The notes under the pieces were generated by a model. That model did no database searches. It had not been told where the DNA came from and was given only the letters and a program-made list of their open reading frames with translations. Both the position numbers and the translations under genes were made by a program. Positions 49,170-58,841 of a DNA stretch of 64,000 nucleotides are shown here, piece by piece. How positions within the stretch are numbered: the stretch's first letter is position 1; each line of letters begins with the position of its first letter. The DNA comes from Nymphaea colorata (Eukaryota; Streptophyta; Magnoliopsida; Nymphaeales; Nymphaeaceae): positions 19,285,354-19,349,353 of the forward strand of contig NC_045142.1 in the NCBI RefSeq assembly GCF_008831285.2, in the 5' to 3' direction.

Positions 49170-49656
49170 GAATAATGCACGTTTTTTGTGGCAACGGTCA
49201 CAAATAACGTTTCAGAGTTTAAAATGGCGAGATTTTTTTCAGGTATAGTACGGTGAGCTTGAAAAAAAGGAGAAAATATGGTAATTTTTTAAAAATTTAA
49301 AAAAACTAAAAATGAGGGGAAAATAAAATAAGGGAGAAAGTAATAACACAAACATAAAAAAATAAGTAGATTTGCAACAAATAGAAAGTAGAAAATGAAA
49401 AAAAAAAAACTGTTTGCCATTAAAAAACATGAAAAAAATGGAAAAAAACGTGATTTTTTAGTTTTTAACCTTTTCTTGAAGAAAAATGTGTTTTTTAATG
49501 TTTTAAAAGGCAATTTGATTTATTGGATCTTTTTTCGAAAAAAAATGTGTTTTTTGTGACACTCGTCTTAGGTTTTATTCATATTTTGTTCAATAGTTTT
49601 TTCTCTAGAATCTATAAATTTTGAATCATGAATGTGTTATTTTGTTTGTTTGAATA

Positions 49657-49657
<1 letters not shown>
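49170..49657. other. AT-rich sequence of unknown origin
   Basis: A- and T-run-rich sequence. ORFs here are low complexity (Phe-rich on the minus strand). TTTTTTCGAA followed by A-rich DNA and TTTTTTGTG recurs near 49160 and 49530. Confidence 0.4.
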
Positions 49658-49707
<50 letters not shown>

Positions 49708-49755
49708 TACCCCCGCGCTTAAAATAGTCGGAACCCGTACCTATGTGACATACGT
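49658..49755 (+). repeat. (TA)n microsatellite with dispersed repeat copy D
   Basis: A (TA)n tract of about 48 bp (49658-49705) runs into CATACCCCCGCGCTTAAAA, then GGAACCCGTACCTATGTGAC, matching the microsatellite-plus-ACCCGYACC-GTGACATA pattern of copies A to C. Confidence 0.6.
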
Positions 49756-50588
49756 TATATCATTTAATAAAAATATGCTATCACTATTTTATGATTTGTT
49801 AGGACAAGACTGTGACAGAGTATATATTTTTTGCAACATATTTACTTCATTTCACAAGCTATTTGTGTCTTCTTCTACGATGCATTTTTTGTTCCCTTTA
49901 ATACAGCGGGAGCTAGAACTGAACCTCATCAATGCCTACGAGAAGTTCACCGTGTGTTTCCTTTTAGACACTCATTAAATCGTTGCATTTACTCGTAGTT
50001 ATAGTCATAATGCTGCAGATCACTTAATTTCACAACTATGAGCAAGTTTAGACCATGAATATCTTTGTCAAATTAGCTAAGTAAAGCCCTTTTAAGCAAA
50101 AGTTGATGTTTCTGAGACAAAGTAAACTGGATTGATATAAGTTTAAACTTGTGTTGATGTTAGTTAGTCGGATTCATACAATTTCATTGCCATTTTATTT
50201 AGGAGAAAAATCCAGGTGTACTTGTCAACTATGCTTCTAGCTTGGGAAAACTTTAGAAGCCTTTTTGTGGATGAAAATCTTTTGCAGTTAAATAAGGATC
50301 TTTATCGCATTCTTGGATAGGCTCACCGTGAATTGCCTATCCGCAACCACACTCTGGAAATTATTGTGGGTCTTAGGTTTTGTATAGCTGCTGTTACTTA
50401 CGCATTCTTTGGTCAACAATTTCTTGGAGATGCTGTGGCATAGTTTTTGTCCTAGCATCACCAAAAATCTTCACTCTGAGGAAAGGCATATTCCCAATAG
50501 TATGCGATTTGCACCCTTTTGTGAAGAGAACACGCGGTGGAAAAGTCAATCCATTTCATAAACACCATTATGGCAGGCAGGTGGTTAT
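49756..50588. other. No gene recognised
   Basis: This is the left flank of the young Copia. A stretch at 49905-49955 (CAG-CGGGAGCTAGAACTGAAC onward) has an acceptor-like start and codes QRELELNLINAYEKFTV before a donor-like GTGTGT, but it could not be assigned to a family. Confidence 0.35.
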
Positions 50589-50987
50589 TGTTAAGAAATA
50601 TGATTTCTTATTGTTGTTATCTCTTAATTAGGTATTATCTTAGTTAAGAACTAGTTTAGGATTAGTTAGGAATTAGTTTAGGATTTAGTTTATTTCTTTC
50701 TTTTCTCTTTATTTTTTATTTTTTATTTTTTTATTATTTCTGCCAAACTAGCCGTTGGCAGTTCCAACAGCTCTATTAAGAGCTGTTGGAACTAGCCCAA
50801 CGGCTAGTTTAGCTCATCTCTTCTTATTCTCTCTTATAAATATCCTTGTAACAGTCTTTGTAAAGAATAAGCTGTGTTTTACAGCCTTTATATTGTTTAT
50901 TGAATGAGTATTACTCTTCTTCACTTGGCCTTAGTGCCTTTTTGGTATTATATGTATTCTTTGTGACTGTTATAGTCACTTTTCACA
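50589..50987 (+). repeat. Left LTR of young Copia
   Basis: 399 bp, TG...CA ends. It contains a 66-bp near-perfect palindrome at 50745-50810, followed by TTATAAATATCC at 50834-50845, a good TATA box for element transcription. The GTGACTGTTATAGTCAC near the 3' end is a second, smaller inverted repeat. Confidence 0.95.
50745..50810. repeat. 66-bp imperfect palindrome in the Copia LTR
   Basis: AAACTAGCCGTTGG and CCAACGGCTAGTTT form the outer arms. GTTCCAACAGCTCT and AGAGCTGTTGGAAC form the inner arms, around a four-base loop. The only imperfection is a two-base bulge between the arms. The same structure is present in the right LTR. Confidence 0.95.
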
Positions 50988-51198
50988 TGGTATCAGAGCC
51001 ATTGGGCTGATTCTCAAAGCTTGTTAAAGGCTGCTGCTGAGATTTTATGTTGCTGGTTTGATTGAAGAGATTCTTTGCTGGAGGATATAATCTCTTGAAG
51101 GCCTTTTTGCTGCGGTTGCTCACCAACTGTTTGGTAAAATTTCTAGAAGAGTTTTTTTCTTGACTTCCTTGGAGATTATTGTTTCAAGTATTGCTCTC

Positions 51199-51360
51199 AT
51201 GGAAGACTCCAAAGTTTCAATTGAAGGAGGAAGCTATTATGCTCCATACAAGCTTGATGGAACCAATTATACACTATGGGCAAAATGTTTGGAAATGCGT
51301 ATCAAAGGAAAATATTTATGGGGCTTCATAAGAGGTCTATCCCTCCCACTCTCAAGTTGA
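51199..51360 (+). CDS. Start of gag, in a different frame from the main gag-pol ORF
   Basis: The ATG at 51199 opens MEDSKVSIEGGSYYAPYKLD, followed by GTNYTLWAKCLEMRIKGKYL and WGFIRGL. This is the N-terminal motif of Copia gag (UBN2-like, YKLDGTNYTLW). The frame ends in a stop at 51358-51360, after about 53 residues, while the homologous protein continues in the frame of the 51276 ORF. The frame shifts between about 51320 and 51345. This may be a recent inactivating indel, since every other module is intact. Confidence 0.75.
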   Translation: MEDSKVSIEGGSYYAPYKLDGTNYTLWAKCLEMRIKGKYLWGFIRGLSLPLSS

Positions 51361-54300
51361 CCAAAATAGAAAATGGGATTGAAAAACAACTAGATGGAGT
51401 GGAAAGACAAAATGCTATGAATGAATATTACAAAAAATTAGACGATTGGGAAGCTAAAAATTCTAGGATTAAAGAATGGATTTATGGAAGTATTGAACCT
51501 AGAATTGCCCAAAATCTTATGTATTATGAAAAGGCTAGTGAAGTTTGGGAATATCTTAAGGGAATGTTCACCCAAAAAGATATGGCCCGAAAGTATCTTT
51601 TGATTCAAAAGGCCCAAAGTATCAAGCAAGGAGAGAAAAATGTTAGAGAATTTTTCATGGAAATCTCTAGTGTATGGAATGAGTTAGATCAACTAAGTCC
51701 CGAACTAGGGTTGGACTGCAAATGCCATGAGATTAGAAGAAATGAAATAGATGAATTTCGGTTTTTTCAATTCCTTCAAGGGCTACGGCCCGAATTTGAA
51801 CAAATAAGGTCAGCCCTTCTTTCTTCATCCTCTCCTCCACTCATTCATGAACTTCTTACAAAGCTAAGTGGAGAGGAAACTAGAATGAAACTATCCAAAA
51901 AAATGGATAAAGATAGTGTTTTTGTCTCAAAACAAGAAGAAGAAAGAGCCTTAGCTGCCTCTAGACCTGGAAACAACATCAAGTCTTTTAGACCTCCTCA
52001 CTTTAAGAATCAAATTAGAGGAGAATATAAAGTTATTTGCCACTTTTGTCATGAACTGGGTCACATAAGACCTAGTTGCCCAAAGTTGAACAACAATGAA
52101 GGACAATCGCGGAATCTTGGAGGAAATTTTCTCAAAGGAGGAACTTCATATCCACAAGGAGGGCAACACAACCGGGGAATTTCATATCCTCAAGGTGGAC
52201 ATTACAACATTAGACAATTTGATCAAAGAAAGGCCGCAAATGTCACAAATGAAGGATGTGATCTATCATCTATATCCACAACGTTGAATCAAATCATGAC
52301 AGCCCTTCAACCCATGATCAAGGAGTCAAATTCCGGAGCACTAGCAACAACGACATCCATCTCCAACACTCCTGGTATGTTTTCTTGGCTTTTAGATTCT
52401 GGTGCATCTTTTCATATGACACCAAATATATCATCTTTGACCAAATTTGAAAGAACAAGAAAAGAATCAAATGTTGTTACCGCGGATGGAACTTCTTTAA
52501 GTGTTAAAGGGATTGGGAATTTTGAAAAAGAATTTGGAAAACAAAAATTTTTTGTTCCAAAAGTTAGTTATGTTCCTAAACTTAATCTTAACTTACTTTC
52601 TGTGTCACAAATCTCAGATCTTGGATTTGATGTTGTTTTCTCATCAAATAAATGTTTGGTGCAGGATCACCAAACCGGGAGATTGATTGGGGAAGGTTTT
52701 AGAAAAGGAGACCTTTACTACATGGACAATTTATGCATCCCCAAAGAAATGTTTTGTCACTATGTTGAAAATGTGGACATCAATGTTTGGCACCAAAGAT
52801 TAGGTCATCCAAGTGTTAGAAAATTGTCTATGATGAACCCTACCAAGAATATTTGTATTGAAAATTTTAAATGTAATGATTGTATACATGGAAAAATGAA
52901 ATCTTTATCTTTTGGAGAAAGGAACTTCTTCTCTTCTTTGCCTTTTAAGCTTGTTCATTCCGATGTATGGGGACCCTCTCCTATCATGTCAAAAGGAGGG
53001 CTATCATATTATGTGATCTTTGTTGATGACTTCACTAGGTATTGTTGGATATATTTCCTAAAATATAAATCCGAAGTTTTTGAGATATTCAAAAATTTTC
53101 ACATGTTAGTACAAACACAATTCAATGCTAAATTAAAAATTTTAAGGACCGATTCCGGAGGTGAATACATTTCAAATGAGTTCGAAAGATATTTGAAAAA
53201 CTATGGGATAGTCCACCAAAAATCTTGTCCAAGAACACCTCAACAAAATGGACTTTCAGAAAGAAAACATAGGCACATAATTGAAACAACAAGAACCCTT
53301 CTTATTTCCAAAAATGTGCCTAAAAACTTTTGGGCTGAAACCGCACTTGCCTCTGTTTATCTTATAAACAGAATGCCTTCAAAAGTTTTACATAATACCA
53401 CTCCGTTTGAAAAATTATTCAAGTATGAACTCGATTTCAATAGACTTCGTATTTTTGGATGCAAATGTTTTGTTGTTAATGACAAGGCTGATAAACTAAG
53501 TTCAAAAGTTATTGAATGTGCTTTTATTGGTTATTCTGAAACCCAAAAAGGCTACAAATGTTATGACTCAATTAAAGACAAGATCATTGTCTCAAGGAAT
53601 GTAAGGTTTTGTGAAGATGAAAGTGGTTTTAAAAATTGTGGGGAGTCACAACACAATAATGATTATTCCTTCTTATTTAAGTTCCTTTCTCAATGTGATG
53701 ATGAAATGCATGATGGTGATGATAGCAACACTGGTGGTAATGATAGTAGAATGGCCAAGGATATAATCACTTATCATAGAAGAAATCGGCAACAAGAAGT
53801 TGGTGAAGAAGAACATCATGAGACCATTGATCTCCAACCAACTCAAAGTGGAGAAAACCTTAGGAGATCCACTAGAAATGTAAGACAACCCAATAGGTTT
53901 GTGTCTTATGAAACTTTTACTCCATCTCATAGAGCTAGAATTAATGTCATTCACTCTCACTTTGAACCTTCTACTTTTAATGAAACATCCAAATATATTG
54001 AGTGGAAGAATGCCATGTTAGAAGAATTGGATGCCTTGAGAAAAGCCCAAACTTGGGAAATACAAGATTTACCTATAGGGAAAAAGACTATTGGATGCAA
54101 GTGGGTATACAAGGTGAAAACTAAAAGTGATGGATCCCTAGAAAGGTATAAAGCAAGGCTTGTTGCCAAAGGTTACACTCAAGAATATGGTATTGACTAT
54201 GAGGAAACCTTTGCCCCTGTAGCTAGAATGACTACTGTTAGGACCCTTATTGCTTTAGCATCTGTTAAAAACTGGAATATCTATCAAATGGATGTTAAAA

Positions 54301-55484
54301 ATGCCTTTTTAAATGGGGATCTTATGGAAGAGGTTTATATGGAAGTACCACCAGGGTTGTCTGTTCCTCAAAGGAAAGTTCTTAGACTTAAGAAGGCTCT
54401 TTATGGCCTCAAACAAGCTCTTAAAGCTTGGTTTGACCGTTTTAATTCTGTTATTTCTAATTATGGGTTTCATTCTTGCTTAACTGACACTGCCTTGTTT
54501 GTTAAGTATACTACTGCAGGTATCATAATTCTTCTACTGTATGTTGATGATATGATCATTACAGGTAGTGATAAGGAAGGTATTAGAGAATGTAAGAAAT
54601 TACTACAAGAAACTTTTGAAATGAAAGATTTAGGTTTTCTAACGTACTTCTTGGGTATTGAGGTTGCATATTCTACTAGAGGATATTTTTTGTCACAAAC
54701 TAAGTTTGCTGCAGAGATCATTGCTAAATCAGGCATAACAAATGATAAGGTCACAGAAACTCCTGAAGCAGTAGGAAGCAAGATGAAGATTGATGATGGA
54801 GTTCCACTTGCCAATCCCACTCCTTACCGACAACTTGTGAGATCCTTGATGTACCTTAGCATCACTCGGCCTGACATTGCTCATGCAGTTCATACTGTGA
54901 GTCAATTTCAACATGCTCCATCAACCGTTCATATGGGAGCTGTTCTTCGTATCATCAGATATATTAAGGGAACAATAAACAAGGGAGTATTTATGTCTTC
55001 CTCTTCCTCCTTGAACTTGATTGCTTATACTGATGCTGATTGGGGAGGAGATCCTAATGATAGACACTCAACTACTGGATTTTGTGTTTTTCTAGGAGAA
55101 TCACTCATCTCATGGAAATGCAAAAAGCAACAGAAAGTCTCACTATCCTCTACTGAAGCTGAATATCGAGCCATGACTTCTACAACTATGGAAATTGTCT
55201 GGCTTCGCCAAATGCTCCTTGATATGGGAATAAAGATAGAAGAACCCACTGATTTATGCTGCGACAACAAGAGTTCTATCTACATTGCCAAGAATCAAAC
55301 ATTCCATGAACGAACAAAGCATATAGAAATGGACTGTCACTATGTTCGTGAAGAATTTTTGAAGAAGACTATCAAACTTCCATATGTCTCCTCCGAGTTC
55401 CAGCTGGCTGATTTCTTCACAAAGCCTCTATGTTCTCCCAGATTCAACTTTCTTTTAGATAAACTTTCGGTGATAGCACCGTAA
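51276..55484 (+). CDS. Copia gag-pol polyprotein (1402 aa)
   Basis: One long frame carries most of gag, with a zinc knuckle C255-X2-C-X4-H-X4-C268 (CHFCHELGHIRPSC). An aspartic protease follows with LLDSGASFHMT (catalytic D374). GAG-pre-integrase is at about 510-550 (VWHQRLGHPSVRKL). The integrase core has a DD35E triad at D563 (HSDVWGPS), D626 (RTDSGGEY) and E662 (NGLSERKHR). Reverse transcriptase has CKWVYKVKTKSDGSLERYK and the YVDD box at 1089-1092. RNase H starts near D1253 (YTDADWGGDPNDRHSTTGF). The order integrase then RT defines Copia. The nominal ATG at 51276 is out of frame with the natural gag start at 51199, so the real N terminus is displaced by a frameshift. RT reads KQALKAWF where most relatives have a KQ(S/A)PRAWF-like segment. 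Confidence 0.95.
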   Translation: MGKMFGNAYQRKIFMGLHKRSIPPTLKLTKIENGIEKQLDGVERQNAMNEYYKKLDDWEAKNSRIKEWIYGSIEPRIAQNLMYYEKASEVWEYLKGMFTQKDMARKYLLIQKAQSIKQGEKNVREFFMEISSVWNELDQLSPELGLDCKCHEIRRNEIDEFRFFQFLQGLRPEFEQIRSALLSSSSPPLIHELLTKLSGEETRMKLSKKMDKDSVFVSKQEEERALAASRPGNNIKSFRPPHFKNQIRGEYKVICHFCHELGHIRPSCPKLNNNEGQSRNLGGNFLKGGTSYPQGGQHNRGISYPQGGHYNIRQFDQRKAANVTNEGCDLSSISTTLNQIMTALQPMIKESNSGALATTTSISNTPGMFSWLLDSGASFHMTPNISSLTKFERTRKESNVVTADGTSLSVKGIGNFEKEFGKQKFFVPKVSYVPKLNLNLLSVSQISDLGFDVVFSSNKCLVQDHQTGRLIGEGFRKGDLYYMDNLCIPKEMFCHYVENVDINVWHQRLGHPSVRKLSMMNPTKNICIENFKCNDCIHGKMKSLSFGERNFFSSLPFKLVHSDVWGPSPIMSKGGLSYYVIFVDDFTRYCWIYFLKYKSEVFEIFKNFHMLVQTQFNAKLKILRTDSGGEYISNEFERYLKNYGIVHQKSCPRTPQQNGLSERKHRHIIETTRTLLISKNVPKNFWAETALASVYLINRMPSKVLHNTTPFEKLFKYELDFNRLRIFGCKCFVVNDKADKLSSKVIECAFIGYSETQKGYKCYDSIKDKIIVSRNVRFCEDESGFKNCGESQHNNDYSFLFKFLSQCDDEMHDGDDSNTGGNDSRMAKDIITYHRRNRQQEVGEEEHHETIDLQPTQSGENLRRSTRNVRQPNRFVSYETFTPSHRARINVIHSHFEPSTFNETSKYIEWKNAMLEELDALRKAQTWEIQDLPIGKKTIGCKWVYKVKTKSDGSLERYKARLVAKGYTQEYGIDYEETFAPVARMTTVRTLIALASVKNWNIYQMDVKNAFLNGDLMEEVYMEVPPGLSVPQRKVLRLKKALYGLKQALKAWFDRFNSVISNYGFHSCLTDTALFVKYTTAGIIILLLYVDDMIITGSDKEGIRECKKLLQETFEMKDLGFLTYFLGIEVAYSTRGYFLSQTKFAAEIIAKSGITNDKVTETPEAVGSKMKIDDGVPLANPTPYRQLVRSLMYLSITRPDIAHAVHTVSQFQHAPSTVHMGAVLRIIRYIKGTINKGVFMSSSSSLNLIAYTDADWGGDPNDRHSTTGFCVFLGESLISWKCKKQQKVSLSSTEAEYRAMTSTTMEIVWLRQMLLDMGIKIEEPTDLCCDNKSSIYIAKNQTFHERTKHIEMDCHYVREEFLKKTIKLPYVSSEFQLADFFTKPLCSPRFNFLLDKLSVIAP

Positions 55485-55497
55485 GTTTAAGGGGGGG
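55485..55497 (+). other. Polypurine tract of young Copia
   Basis: GTTTAAGGGGGGG lies directly between the gag-pol stop codon (55482-55484) and the right LTR. Confidence 0.9.
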
Positions 55498-55903
55498 TGT
55501 TAAGAAATATGATTTCTTATTGTTGTTATCTCTTAATTAGGTATTATCTTAGTTAAGAGCTAGTTTAGGATTAGTTAGGAATTAGTTTAGGATTTAGTTT
55601 ATTTCTTTCTTTTCTCTTTATTTTTTATTTTTTATTTTTTATTTTTTTATTATTTCTGCCAAACTAGCCGTTGGCAGTTCCAACAGCTCTATTAAGAGCT
55701 GTTGGAACTAGCCCAACGGCTAGTTTAGCTCATCTCTTCTTATTCTCTCTTATAAATATCCTTGTAACAGTCTTTGTAAAGAATAAGCTGTGTTTTACAG
55801 CCTTTATATTGTTTATTGAATGAGTATTACTCTTCTTCACTTGGCCTTAGTGCCTTTTTGGTATTATATGTATTCTTTGTGACTGTTATAGTCACTTTTC
55901 ACA
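55498..55903 (+). repeat. Right LTR of young Copia
   Basis: 406 bp and nearly identical to the left LTR. The length difference comes from an extra TTTTTAT-type unit in a T-rich tract. Confidence 0.95.
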
Positions 55904-56498
55904 GTTATAGGGGAATAAGGGTCAGGGGTGTCAATGTGAAGGTCCTGGAACAAGTCCTGATCCTGTTCTCGTAAGGGTTGGTGGTCGAAGTTCACCCTCA
56001 AACTCAAAATGGGAAAAAAAAAAAGGTGAATCACATCCCACATATTTTGGCAATGTGTAGATTATATGTCAGACACCATTTTGTGCCAAAGTCCTCGGAC
56101 AAAAAAACTCTTTGTATTGCCACTCTGTCTCTCTGCTGCATATCTTTTTGGATGTTCTTTCTCCATGTATGATAGGCTCTTTCTTAAAAGAGTTAGTGGT
56201 AAGTAAAATTTGTGGTCACCTGGATGAAGTTATAGTCAGTCTGGTTGTAGGCAAAAATGCTTGTGGAGACCAGCTGGTCTAGTCTTGCATGTGAAAGATG
56301 AAATTGTTGCTCGACAAGGTTTAGGTTAGTAAATTAGAGAGATTGACCAAAAGGATTCTTCTTTCATAAGGTAATTGAACTGACCCCACCATGATGTGAA
56401 GTCTGATGTTTGATCGCGACTGGTATGAATTGTTGGGTGATCTTAATCTTAGACCTTATTCTTGATAGCCAGCTGAATTTGTTCTCCACTTTCAACAG
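55904..56498. other. Sequence between the young Copia and the RING gene
   Basis: No gene is recognised. It ends in a T/C-rich tract and the acceptor TTTCAACAG at 56490-56498, so it is probably the end of a 5' UTR intron. The young Copia therefore sits about 0.6 kb upstream of the RING start codon. Confidence 0.5.
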
Positions 56499-56508
56499 GA
56501 AAAGTATA

Positions 56509-58841
56509 ATGGAGGAGAGAACCTTCTTGTGTGACCCTCATGCTATGGGGTTCAGTCTGTGCCCAAGCAGTAATCTGGATCCTCACTCTCACATATTTCA
56601 AGGTAATGTTAACTCAGACTGATCTAAATGACCATTTCCCCCAATAATCTATTGTCATGATTTCTTATTTATCAGTAATATCTTTATTGTGGCAGGTCAA
56701 CCTAGCATACATGTTCACGATGGGCCTGTGCGTCCAAATTTCTATGTTGGATCGACTTCATCTTTGGGTTCTAATCATATGCCAACGGCAAGTTCTCATC
56801 CTGAGCCGCGAGGCTATGTGCCTAGCATGCCATGTGAGCCTATTTTATCTTCAGTGGGTGAGAGCAGTCGATATTTAGAAAATTACCATCATGCACCCTT
56901 GTCTACTAATGTTTGTGGTGTCCACTTGAGCGAGTATCAAAACAATCATATAACAAATCATGGAAGAGGAGCATTTAAAAGGAAGAGCTCAATCAGTCTT
57001 GTCCATGACACAGGCAACTTAATGAGATATGAACTTCATGGTACTTCCTCAGAGTTCCCTATTTATGGAGGTCCACAGCGCTGGGAGGAATCAACATTAG
57101 GGTTCCAATATTGTCCATCGGATGCTGCTTATAGAGGTGGAGCTCTTTTAATGTCTGGTGATAGGAATGTAAGAAGGCGACCATCTAGCTCCATCCAACT
57201 GGACCCTGATGCTGAAAACTTGTCAGGTAGCTCTATGCACTGGTCTTATTCTGCAGGGCATCCTCAGGAGCAGCTTGGTGTACGAGGTTTTGGTGATGTT
57301 AGTAGGACAGCAGCAACGCGTGGCTTGAGCCGGACTCCTGATCCATACTGGAGGATCTCGGTTCCTGGTTAGCCTCATGACCATGGTGATACTGTAGTTA
57401 TTTCTTTGTTTTTTGTTTTTGACTAGGTGCTTTGCATTTCTGCAGATAATTTAAGTTCACATCGTGAGCTGCAGGTTCTTCCTGCCATATCAAATAATGG
57501 TAACCGTGCTGCTGACATAAATAATCACAACTATATCTACAGCGGAAATTCCCTTGTTCCCTGGCAAAATTCACATGCCGCATCAGTTGAATCTACCAGA
57601 AGTGGACAGAGGACGTTTTGGCAAGGGCCTATCCTTCTCCAGAGGCCAGCTTCAAACTATCCGCTGCATCAGCATTCTGGCTCTGTTTCAAACACAGTGC
57701 TGGGTGCACCACAATCTCAAAGAGAACCATATATGTCAAGTTTTAGATTATCAAGACCGTTATCAAGACCAAACAGGGCAATTGGCAGAATTTCTTTTGG
57801 GAGACGTGAACCAATGAATGATGAAACAACTGCACATGGAAGATGGTTTCCTGAGGTTACTATGCTTTCTCAAATTTCTCCATTCTATTCATTGATTATA
57901 TTTTGGAATGTTCTTTGTGTTCCCCATCCTCTGGAACCTTGCATGAGAAAATGGCTTGATCTTAATTAAATAGAAGCGTACTGATTGAAGATTTTGGCTA
58001 CCCATATGCTACGACGTGCATGTCATATTCTAGTGAAAAGGCCGAGGTAAGGGAATGAGAATGGATGATACAGAGCAATATTTTCATGGATGTGGTAGCA
58101 ATTTTATGAACCAAAAATGGCAGAAAAAATTATAAATTTACTGTAGAAGTGTTTGACCTTTTTGTTGTAACTATTGAGAAAACTGAGGATGGTTATTTCA
58201 TCCAGGGCACAGCGATGCTGGACCATTCCTCCTACTATGGGTCTGATAACTTTGTTGATCGTCATAGAGATATGCGCTTAGACATAGATAACATGAGTTA
58301 TGAGGTGAGGGACAATCGTGGCCTTTGCTTGTGGGCTAATTTTGTTTTTAACGTCTTATCTGTTTTCCTTTTGCTCGTTTTCTGGATTGACATGATCAAG
58401 GGATTTATTGTAACAGGAACTTTTGGCTCTTGAAGAGCATATTGGGGATGTCAGCACTGGATTGTCTGAGGAGTTCATTTCTATACGTTTACAGCAGAAG
58501 ACGTACGTCACGTCAAAGAAAGCCAAAGAAAAGTTGGAAGAGGATGAGACATGCATTGTTTGCCAGGTTAGCCTACCCTGCCGTAACCTACGTTTTAATG
58601 CCCGTCACGACTAGGCAGCTTGTTAGTTTATTAGTCACTGGTTGCCTTCGTATGCTTTGGGTTGTGCTGTCTTTTTCATTTTTGGGCATGTCTGCAGGAA
58701 GAATATGAGAACAAGGATGAGCTCGGTACGCTGGAGTGTGGGCATGATTACCATTACGCCTGCATCAGGCAGTGGCTGCTGCTGAAGAATGTCTGCCCCA
58801 TCTGCAAAGCGACTGCGCTTGGAGATGGACCACATCAATGA
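56509..58841 (+). CDS. MBR2/HIP1-like RING-H2 E3 ubiquitin ligase, six coding exons
   Basis: Coding exons are 56509-56602, 56696-57367, 57446-57855, 58206-58304, 58417-58566 and 58698-58841. All introns are GT-AG, phases join cleanly, and the product is 522 residues. The long N-terminal part is low-complexity, Ser/Asn/His/Pro-rich and without a fold, with a basic KRKSSIS patch. A conserved block RHRDMRLDIDNMSYEELLAL (about residues 411-430) precedes the RING, as in plant MBR1/MBR2 and HIP1-like ligases. The RING-H2 is C-X2-C-X14-C-X-H-X2-H-X2-C-X10-C-X2-C (CIVC ... ECGHDYHYAC ... CPIC) near the C terminus, with all eight zinc ligands present. Family members transfer ubiquitin from E2 enzymes, and some act on Mediator subunits in flowering control. 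The start-codon exon begins at an acceptor (56498/56499), so an upstream non-coding exon exists. Confidence 0.92.

Larger units (their letters stand above)
50589..55903 (+). mobile_element. Young, near-complete Copia LTR retrotransposon
   Basis: A 5315-bp element is bounded by GTTAT target-site duplications (50584-50588 and 55904-55908). It has LTRs of 399 and 406 bp, a Met-tRNA-type primer site TGGTATCAGAGCC at 50988-51000 and a polypurine tract at 55485-55497. The LTRs start TGTTAAGAAATATG and end TTTTCACA. They appear to differ by one substitution (AAGAACTAG/AAGAGCTAG) and a 7-bp T-run indel, so the insertion is recent. The internal region carries gag and pol in the Copia order (integrase before RT), intact except for one frameshift near the start of gag. 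Confidence 0.97.

Noticed and set aside
49628-49978. A 116-codon ORF spanning the TA microsatellite
   Set aside because: It is largely Tyr-Ile repeats from (TA)n plus flanking repeat copy D, with no coding signal.
53673-55270. Minus-strand ORFs of 60-116 codons within the young Copia
   Set aside because: They are antisense shadows of the gag-pol frame.
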